Source: an uncultured Verrucomicrobiales bacterium (GTDB taxonomy: Bacteria > Verrucomicrobiota > Verrucomicrobiia > Verrucomicrobiales > Akkermansiaceae). Taken from it: DNA of 12,570 bases. Shown piece after piece: positions 8,420 to 12,570 of this stretch; within the stretch, counting starts at the first letter, position 1, and each line of letters begins with the position of its first letter. Below the pieces are notes generated by a model, which had not been told where the DNA came from, ran no database searches, and saw only the letters and a list, made by a program, of their open reading frames with translations. A program made the position numbers and the translations under genes. Location of the stretch: positions 1-12,570 of the forward strand of contig CALCWC010000036.1 in assembly GCA_937905985.1 (NCBI GenBank), given 5' to 3'.

Positions 8420-9028
8420 ATGCGCGCGCTGTTCCCCATTCTTGCCCTGCATGCCGCGCTGCTTCTGCTCGCGGCATGCACGGGCGTGGACGGCCACGCC
8501 AAGGTCACCCGCACCACGCCGCCGGAGCTCTCCGGCCAGAATGCACAGAACGCCGCCGCCTACTACAACAGCGCTGAATTCAAACTCCAGCACGAGGACC
8601 CCCGCGTGCCAGATGATTACGCCGAATTCAAGCGCATCTCCATCTACCCCCTCACCTACAAGGTCTGGAAAAGCCCCGCCCTCATGAAGGCCGCAGGCTC
8701 CCGCCGCGTCCTCATTGATTTGCAGATGCAGCGCGGTTTCCTCTATGTGAACGACCAGGTGGCCATGGACTTCCCCGTCTGCTCCGGCAAGAACGACGGC
8801 ACGCCGCGCGGCTCCTACACTGTGCTGGAAAAGCAGGTCCACCACGTCTCCAACCTCTATGATGTCTCCATGCCCTACTTCATGCGCCTCACCTATGACG
8901 GCATTGGCATGCATGTGGGCTACGTGGGGCGCGACCCCCTCTCCCACGGTTGCATCCGCATTCCCCGCGCTGCCTGCATCCCCCTCTACAACAACATCCC
9001 CACCGGAACCCCCGTGGAGGTGCGCTGA
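8420..9028 (+). CDS. L,D-transpeptidase (YkuD-like) lipoprotein
   Basis: This 202-residue protein has the YkuD catalytic motif, GMHVGY (163-168) followed by SHGCIR (176-181), with nucleophile Cys179. Such enzymes make 3-3 crosslinks in peptidoglycan or attach proteins to it. The first 19 residues are a lipoprotein signal ending LLAAC, so Cys20 would be lipidated. Residue 21 is Thr, with no Asp retention signal, so outer-membrane placement is likely. Residues 26-70 look like a flexible linker. The catalytic domain (about 95-202) is compact, with VCSGKNDGTPRG (120-131) leading into the fold. It starts 3 bases after folD and is the last gene of the tight operon. A carboxypeptidase or amidase activity within the YkuD fold cannot be excluded. 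Confidence 0.87.
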   Translation: MRALFPILALHAALLLLAACTGVDGHAKVTRTTPPELSGQNAQNAAAYYNSAEFKLQHEDPRVPDDYAEFKRISIYPLTYKVWKSPALMKAAGSRRVLIDLQMQRGFLYVNDQVAMDFPVCSGKNDGTPRGSYTVLEKQVHHVSNLYDVSMPYFMRLTYDGIGMHVGYVGRDPLSHGCIRIPRAACIPLYNNIPTGTPVEVR

Positions 9029-9046
9029 ACAGTCGGGGAAAAGAAC

Positions 9047-9075
9047 TTGTCTTTCAAGCTGTTGTGTGGTATGAG
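9047..9075 (+). promoter_or_regulatory. Promoter of the DUF3089 gene
   Basis: TTGTCT (9047-9052), exactly 17 bases, then TATGAG (9070-9075) with an extended -10 TGG at 9067-9069. Transcription would begin at 9082, the A of the start codon, giving a leaderless mRNA. AGGAG at 9074-9078, only 3 bases before the ATG, could act as a Shine-Dalgarno on read-through mRNA from the upstream operon. Confidence 0.55.
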
Positions 9076-9081
9076 GAGAGC

Positions 9082-10032
9082 ATGAGAAAGGCTTTCCTTT
9101 TTTTATTGTCTTGCCTGGTGACATTGTCCACGGCGCGGGGGCTGGATTACTCCGACAACGAGATGTGGGTGTACCGCGAGAACGGTGTGCCCACGCCCGA
9201 CAAGCCGGTGGACGTGTTCTTCCTCAGCCCCACCGTGGGCATGGGGAACGTGGTCAACCTGGATGTGAAGGATCCCGCATCCCGCGCCAACACCAGGCGT
9301 GCCGTGGATGCAGAGAAGGGTATCTACGCCGATGCCGCCCGCTTCTTCTCCCCATACTACCGCATGAAATCCATGCCCCACCGCCTGGACCCCAAGGCCC
9401 AGGAGGTGACCTACTCCGACGTGAAGGCTGCGTTCCTCCACTATCTGGAGCACGACAACCAGGGGCGCCCGTTCATCATCGCCGGTTTCAGCCAGGGCAG
9501 CCAGCAGGCCATGTTCCTCATCCAAGACGTGCTGTCTGACCCCAAGATTGCCGGGCGCATGGTGGCGGCCTACCTCATCGGCTTGAGCGTCACGGAAAGG
9601 GAGACCGCCGGGCATCCGCAGCTCAAGCCCGCGCAGGGGGAGTGCGACACCGGGGTGTTCGTCTCTTGGAACACGGAATCCGCAGACACGAAAGGCTCCA
9701 TGCTGGTGCCCGCCGATACGCTCTCCCTGTGCATCAACCCGCTCAACTGGAAAACGGACGCCACGCCCGCGCCGCCGGAGCTGAACGAGGGCGCGCGCAT
9801 GGACCTCGGGCCGCGCGGCCGGATGCAGCCGCACTACTGCGGTGCGGTCATCAACCCCAAGCGCGGCACGGTGAACCCCGTCTTCACCGCGGAGCATCCC
9901 GCCCCGCCCCACCTGCACGGCGGCTCCTACCACGGCATGGATCCCTGCTTCTTCTATGAGAACCACCGCCGAAACGTGCAGTCCCGCATCCGCGCGTTCA
10001 TGGAGAGGATGAAGAAAAACCGCCCGGCGTGA
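9082..10032 (+). CDS. Exported DUF3089 alpha/beta-hydrolase-like protein
   Basis: This 316-residue protein matches the DUF3089 pattern, an alpha/beta-hydrolase-like family of unknown substrate. The N-terminus (1-20) is a signal peptide; Cys11 is too early for a convincing lipobox. Family landmarks in order are FFLSPT (46-51), SPYYRMKSM (90-98) and YSDVKAAFLHYL (111-122). The nucleophile elbow IAGFSQGSQQA (133-143) has Ser137 in GxSxG. Then come VAAYLIG (161-167), VSWNTES (194-200), CINPLNW (217-223) and HGGSYHGMD (279-287), which supplies the likely catalytic histidine. ATG 9082 is chosen for the signal peptide and promoter; the reading frame stays open to 8950 but would overlap the transpeptidase gene. 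It probably acts in the periplasm or outside the cell as an esterase or lipase-like enzyme, but no substrate can be named. Confidence 0.85.
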   Translation: MRKAFLFLLSCLVTLSTARGLDYSDNEMWVYRENGVPTPDKPVDVFFLSPTVGMGNVVNLDVKDPASRANTRRAVDAEKGIYADAARFFSPYYRMKSMPHRLDPKAQEVTYSDVKAAFLHYLEHDNQGRPFIIAGFSQGSQQAMFLIQDVLSDPKIAGRMVAAYLIGLSVTERETAGHPQLKPAQGECDTGVFVSWNTESADTKGSMLVPADTLSLCINPLNWKTDATPAPPELNEGARMDLGPRGRMQPHYCGAVINPKRGTVNPVFTAEHPAPPHLHGGSYHGMDPCFFYENHRRNVQSRIRAFMERMKKNRPA

Positions 10033-10049
10033 TGCCGGACGGTTTTTCT
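10013..10049. terminator. Bidirectional terminator between DUF3089 and capsid genes
   Basis: AGAAAAACCG (10013-10022) pairs perfectly with CGGTTTTTCT (10040-10049). CCGGC (10024-10028) pairs with GCCGG (10034-10038) around a 5-base loop. The T-run on each strand makes it work in both directions, ending both convergent genes. The DUF3089 stop codon (10030-10032) lies in the loop. Confidence 0.92.
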
Positions 10050-10070
10050 TGCCGCTTGTAGGGCAGGGTA

Positions 10071-10982
10071 TCAGGATTCCGCGCAGAGAATCTTGACGAA
10101 GCCCTCCTCCTGCAGGCGGGTGGCGCCGCAGGCGAACTTGGCGCGAACCTGCAGGGTTTCGTCCAGGTCGTCGCGCACGGAGATGCGCACCTTGAAGTCG
10201 TCCCAGATGCCGAAGGCGGCGCGGCTCTTGACCCAGGCGAGGCAGGAGCGGATGCCGGCGTTGGTGACGGGTAGCTGCTCCGTGCGGATGATGCGGAAGC
10301 CCATGAAGGAATCCAGCTTGCCCTCGGCAAGGGCGCGCACGGTGTTGTACTCGTAGCTGGAGACCTCCGGCTGCTGGAGCAGGGCGTTGATCTGGCTGCT
10401 GGTGCAGGCCAGTACCAGCTCGTCGCCGTAGGCGCGGCGCTCCTCGTTCCAGGCTTCCGCCTTCATGAGCATGTTGAGCGCGTGGCGCAGCTTGCCCAGC
10501 GTGAGGTTGCTGTTTGCCGCGCTGCCGCTTTCCACGTAGTCTTCCCCAATGGTCTGGTCGACGGGGAAGCTCACGGTGGTGGCACCGGTCTCTCCGGTGT
10601 GCGCCGTACCCAGGAACTCGGAAATCATCACGGAATCCATGGTGCGCCCGGCGGCCGCGCGCAGGCCCTCGATGGTCTTGCTCACCGGCACGTCGATGTT
10701 GGCCAGCTTCTTGGCGTCGTACTCGTCGAATCCAACCGCCTTGGTGTAGATGTGCGGGTACATGACGCGGCGCACGGTGGGCGCTTCCGCCACCGTGGTC
10801 TGCTGCATGCGGCTCTGCTTCTCCGTGAAGGAGAGCAGGCCGTATTGGTCCATGGCGACCATCTTGCCGGAAAGGCCGGTCTCCACGGTGACGTATTTGT
10901 CGAGGCGGGATGCTTCCTGCTGCAGGAAGGACCCCCACTTCTCACTATACTTGATCTGATAATTGTTTTCGATGTCAGCCAT
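10071..10982 (-). CDS. Lone phage major capsid-type protein
   Basis: This 303-residue protein resembles the major capsid family of tailed phages that I know as the Phage_capsid_2 type. Recognisable parts are an N-terminal IKYSEKWGSFLQQEASRL (10-27), then VGFDEYDAKKLANIDVPVSK (83-102) and AAAGRTMDSVMISEFLGTAHTG (109-130, quoted here as its two ends AAAGRT and LGTAHTG). FPVDQTIGEDY (139-149) follows, then LTLGKLRHALNM (160-171), LLQQPEVSSYEYNTVRALAEG (201-221, core SSYEYNTVRAL), GFRIIRTEQLP (228-238) and a closing FACGATRLQEEGFVKILC (283-300). The order and length are those of a complete capsid protein. The frame is intact. No portal, terminase, protease, scaffold, tail or integrase gene lies within the window. 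The longer in-frame start at 11174 encodes low-complexity sequence and is rejected. It may be domesticated; see findings. Confidence 0.8.
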   Translation of the reverse strand: MADIENNYQIKYSEKWGSFLQQEASRLDKYVTVETGLSGKMVAMDQYGLLSFTEKQSRMQQTTVAEAPTVRRVMYPHIYTKAVGFDEYDAKKLANIDVPVSKTIEGLRAAAGRTMDSVMISEFLGTAHTGETGATTVSFPVDQTIGEDYVESGSAANSNLTLGKLRHALNMLMKAEAWNEERRAYGDELVLACTSSQINALLQQPEVSSYEYNTVRALAEGKLDSFMGFRIIRTEQLPVTNAGIRSCLAWVKSRAAFGIWDDFKVRISVRDDLDETLQVRAKFACGATRLQEEGFVKILCAES

Positions 10983-11198
10983 AATGGTATTGTTTCTATT
11001 GTTGAGTGAGCAGCAAATCGGCTGGTGTGATTGCCCGCGCGGGGCGGGGTCGGTGGCCGCATGGCCGCGGCTCCGCGGTTCTGGTGAATTTTCGCGGCGT
11101 CCGGAAGCTCTTGCCGTCAACCAGCTAACCATAGGCGCCACTCCCCGCCAAGCCCCCCGCCAAAACCCGCACAAGTATACCGCCCACGGTACACAGCG

Positions 11199-11376
11199 TT
11201 CAATTTTGGATTGCGGATTTGGGATTTAGGATTTGGGATTTGTGCGTCTGCATGCCTGATGATTACTAACACGGTGCGGTTGGCGTGCAGTGTACAAGCG
11301 CGCTGTGTGTACACTCAACGCGTGCGAACCAACAAATCCTAAATCCCAAATCTGAAATCCCAAATCCTAAATGGAA
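11199..11376. repeat. Inverted pair of GGATTTN heptamer arrays (MITE- or REP-like element)
   Basis: The left arm (11199-11244) contains tandem 7-base units GGATTTG, GGATTTA, GGATTTG, GGATTTG from 11215 to 11242, plus a decayed copy at 11208. The right arm (11331-11376) carries the complement, AAATCCT, AAATCCC, AAATCTG, AAATCCC, AAATCCT from 11334 to 11368. Aligned without gaps, about 37 of 46 bases of the two arms are complementary; a 20-base perfect match exists between 11216-11235 and 11333-11352. The 86-base centre has its own palindrome. No target-site duplication or transposase is seen. Such repeats recur in several bacterial phyla as far as I recall. Confidence 0.8.
11289..11315. repeat. 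Perfect palindrome inside the heptamer-repeat element
   Basis: AGTGTACA (11289-11296) and TGTACACT (11308-11315) are exact inverted copies around an 11-base loop. The loop itself begins with the self-complementary AGCGCGCT (11297-11304). It could be an operator-like dyad or the tip of a cruciform formed by the flanking arrays. Confidence 0.6.
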
Positions 11377-11400
11377 TCATCCACCGGTTAGCTTTTTGTC

Positions 11401-11429
11401 TTGCCCGCGCATGGTGATGAGAGTAGCAT
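11401..11429 (+). promoter_or_regulatory. Promoter of the PEGA lipoprotein gene
   Basis: TTGCCC (11401-11406), 17 bases, then TAGCAT (11424-11429); the -10 matches four of six consensus positions. Six bases separate the -10 from the ATG, so transcription would start on the A of the start codon. Confidence 0.45.
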
Positions 11430-11435
11430 GAGGGC

Positions 11436-11819
11436 ATGAAGGCAATGCTCACCGGTATGGCAATCACCGCGGCGGCTCTGGTTTCCTGCCAGAACATGCC
11501 GCCCAAGGACTTTACCATCCACACCCGGCCGGAGGGAGCCGCCATCTCCATCAACGGCGAGAAGGTGGGCACCAGCCCCGTTACCACCAAGGTGGAGCAG
11601 ACCAAGGATTTGGGTATCGTGGCGGAAAAGCCGGGCTATGAGGTGGCCTCCGCCAACATACAGTCCAAGACCGGCCCCATCCGCTCCTTCCTGTGGACCA
11701 AGTGGTCCTCCAAGTCCCAGTACATCGAGGAGAACGAGGTGACGCTGCCGCTGCGCCGCGTGGAGGAGGTGGAGGATTACAAGCCCAGCACCCTGCCGGA
11801 ATTCCAGATGCCGGAATAA
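11436..11819 (+). CDS. Small PEGA-like lipoprotein
   Basis: This 127-residue protein starts with a lipoprotein signal ending LVSC, so Cys18 would be lipidated and the mature protein would sit in a membrane facing the periplasm. Residues about 26-70 look like a PEGA domain, a small beta-sandwich found in surface and extracytoplasmic proteins: FTIHTRPEGAAISINGEKVG (26-45), then TSP and KPGYE. A WTKWSS segment (86-91) and a charged C-terminal tail ending in EFQMPE follow. No partner is seen. It is transcribed away from the capsid gene and runs head-on toward tmk, with 11 bases between the two stops. No clear terminator separates them; GCCGG/CCGGC can form a short stem across 11810-11830 but has no T-run. 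Confidence 0.75.
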   Translation: MKAMLTGMAITAAALVSCQNMPPKDFTIHTRPEGAAISINGEKVGTSPVTTKVEQTKDLGIVAEKPGYEVASANIQSKTGPIRSFLWTKWSSKSQYIEENEVTLPLRRVEEVEDYKPSTLPEFQMPE

Positions 11820-11830
11820 GGCCTCCCGGC

Positions 11831-12448
11831 TTACACGCCGAGCTCCTGCAGGATGACTTCCCGCACGCGCTGCTGCACCTCGTCGATGGTGCCGTCGGCC
11901 TCGATTCGGTGCAGCCAGGGCATCTCCATTTGCGAATACACCTTGGCCACGGCGGCCAGGAAATCCTCCTTCTCAAAGGCATCGTGCCCGTTGCCGCGGG
12001 CGTTCATGCGCTCCAGCGCCATCTCCACGGGGATATCCAGCCAGAACGCCGCATCCGGGATGGTCGCAAACGCCTCGTTCATCTCGCGCAGGTTTTCCAC
12101 GTCCTCCCCGCTCGCACCCTGGTAGGCCATCATGGAAAGGTAGTAGCGGTCCAGCAGTACCCACTTGCCCGCCGCCAGCGCAGGCTCAATGAAATCGCGC
12201 ACATGCTCCCGACGGTCCTGCAGCAGGCACTCCACCTCGTCCTCCACGCTCAAGCGCTCCCCGGACTGCGCTGCCTGGCGCACCTTCATGCCCCACGGCC
12301 CCCGCGTCGGCTCGAAATCTGTCTCCACCTCGATGTCGCGTGCTCGCAGATACCGCGCAAGAAGTTCAATTTGGGTGGACTTCCCGGTGCCGTCGATGCC
12401 CTCGAAGACAACGAGGCATCCCCTTAGGTGAGGTGTTTCAGATTCCAT
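11831..12448 (-). CDS. tmk: dTMP kinase (thymidylate kinase)
   Basis: This cytoplasmic enzyme phosphorylates dTMP to dTDP with ATP in dTTP synthesis. It has 205 residues from ATG 12448, a normal length. The P-loop is FEGIDGTGKST (15-25). EPTRGPWG (46-53) stands where many family members have the REPGGT motif. LLDRYYLSMMAYQG (98-111) is the DR(Y/F) motif that binds the substrate. The lid region is RMNARGNGHDAFEKEDF (147-163). A longer start at 12460 adds MTGA, but the predicted -10 box covers that ATG, so 12448 is preferred. It converges on the PEGA lipoprotein gene. In many genomes tmk sits next to holB or other replication genes; nothing like that is visible here because the window ends upstream. 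Confidence 0.94.
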   Translation of the reverse strand: MESETPHLRGCLVVFEGIDGTGKSTQIELLARYLRARDIEVETDFEPTRGPWGMKVRQAAQSGERLSVEDEVECLLQDRREHVRDFIEPALAAGKWVLLDRYYLSMMAYQGASGEDVENLREMNEAFATIPDAAFWLDIPVEMALERMNARGNGHDAFEKEDFLAAVAKVYSQMEMPWLHRIEADGTIDEVQQRVREVILQELGV

Positions 12449-12458
12449 GGCTCCCGTC

Positions 12459-12487
12459 ATCCTAGCACATCACCCCCAAAGACACAA
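12459..12487 (-). promoter_or_regulatory. tmk promoter
   Basis: On the minus strand TTGTGT (12487-12482), 17 bases, then TAGGAT (12464-12459), with an extended -10 TGC just before it. Transcription would start near 12452, four bases before the ATG at 12448. Because the -10 overlaps the alternative ATG at 12460, this promoter decides the start. Confidence 0.5.
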
Positions 12488-12503
12488 GCACCATTTCTAC
12501 AAA

Positions 12504-12518
12504 CCATTGCCGCAATGG
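12504..12518. repeat. Palindrome upstream of the tmk promoter
   Basis: CCATTGC-C-GCAATGG is a perfect inverted repeat with 7-base arms and a single central base. It lies 16 bases upstream of the tmk -35, a typical place for a regulator or activator site. Its function is inferred; no known consensus is recognised. Confidence 0.4.
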
Positions 12519-12570
12519 GTCTGCGTCAAATCCGCTGAGGTTGCATGGGAGGCCTCAGAAAGAAGATTTG

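Larger units (their letters stand above)
10983..11435. other. 453-base non-coding region between divergent capsid and PEGA genes
   Basis: No convincing gene or RNA gene is seen. The half near the capsid gene is very GC-rich and has a hairpin CCGCG-GCTC-CGCGG (11065-11078). A near-palindrome GTATACCG-CCCA-CGGTACAC (11175-11194, one mismatch pair) follows. The inverted heptamer arrays occupy 11199-11376. The PEGA promoter lies at 11401-11429. I could not find a capsid promoter with the geometry used by the other genes; TTGCTG and TACCAT-like pieces just upstream of 10982 have wrong spacing. The capsid mRNA may therefore carry a longer leader. Confidence 0.6.

Noticed and set aside
7250..9124. 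A 624-codon open frame on the minus strand
   Set aside because: It lies antisense to folD, the transpeptidase and part of the acyltransferase, and its translation is His/Gly/Val-rich low-complexity sequence typical of the opposite strand of GC-rich genes.
9103..10938. A 611-codon open frame on the minus strand across DUF3089 and the capsid gene
   Set aside because: It is a different frame from the capsid protein, is Arg/Pro/His-rich, and crosses the bidirectional terminator. Both real genes beneath it match known families.
10071..10982. Calling the region a prophage
   Set aside because: Only one phage-type gene is present. No integrase, attachment repeats, terminase, portal, tail, lysis or repressor gene is seen in the window.
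10983..11174. N-terminal extension of the capsid protein to 11174
   Set aside because: The extra 64 residues come from the GC-rich non-coding region and resemble no capsid N-terminus; capsid proteins of this type begin near MADIENN.
12535..12558. CTGAGG/CCTCAG inverted repeat as a terminator
   Set aside because: The stem is only 6 bases with a 12-base loop and there is no T-run on either strand.

Overview
The window is high-GC bacterial chromosome, roughly 60% G+C by eye. It holds nine complete protein genes and no RNA genes. It looks like a Verrucomicrobiota member, most likely an Akkermansia relative. That is inferred from the TPR-plus-secretin outer-membrane protein, which resembles the Akkermansia Amuc_1098-type secretin, from the near absence of Shine-Dalgarno sequences, and from the GGATTTN-type interspersed repeats. 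The genus is not proven by the sequence.

Layout, left to right. (1) rpoD (203-2350, +), the primary sigma factor, has an unusual Lys/Pro/Ala-rich tail and what looks like a duplicated region 1.1. It ends at a strong intrinsic terminator. (2) A tight + strand run of five genes follows (2487-9028, gaps of 2-12 bases): a TPR secretin, a single-pass membrane protein of unknown function, a DUF374 lysophospholipid acyltransferase-like protein, folD, and an L,D-transpeptidase-like lipoprotein. Four of the five concern the cell envelope. (3) An exported DUF3089 alpha/beta-hydrolase-like protein (9082-10032, +) has its own promoter. It meets the next gene tail to tail at a bidirectional terminator. 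(4) A lone phage major-capsid-type gene (10071-10982, -) stands with no portal, terminase, protease, tail or integrase gene in the window. (5) A 453-base non-coding stretch contains two inverted arrays of 7-base GGATTTN repeats around a palindrome. (6) A small PEGA-like lipoprotein (11436-11819, +) converges on tmk, dTMP kinase (12448 back to 11831, -).

How the parts fit together. The secretin operon looks like an outer-membrane pore with a candidate inner-membrane partner, co-transcribed with lipid and peptidoglycan enzymes and one folate gene. The most striking item is the intact, separately terminated single capsid gene among ordinary chromosomal genes. It could be a domesticated shell protein (encapsulin-like in concept), the last remnant of a prophage, or one part of a dispersed gene-transfer-agent-like system. 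A second theme is promoter geometry: five genes have recognisable -35/-10 pairs placed so that the mRNA would be leaderless or carry only about 4-18 untranslated bases. In two of them (rpoD, tmk) the promoter rules out the longer in-frame start.
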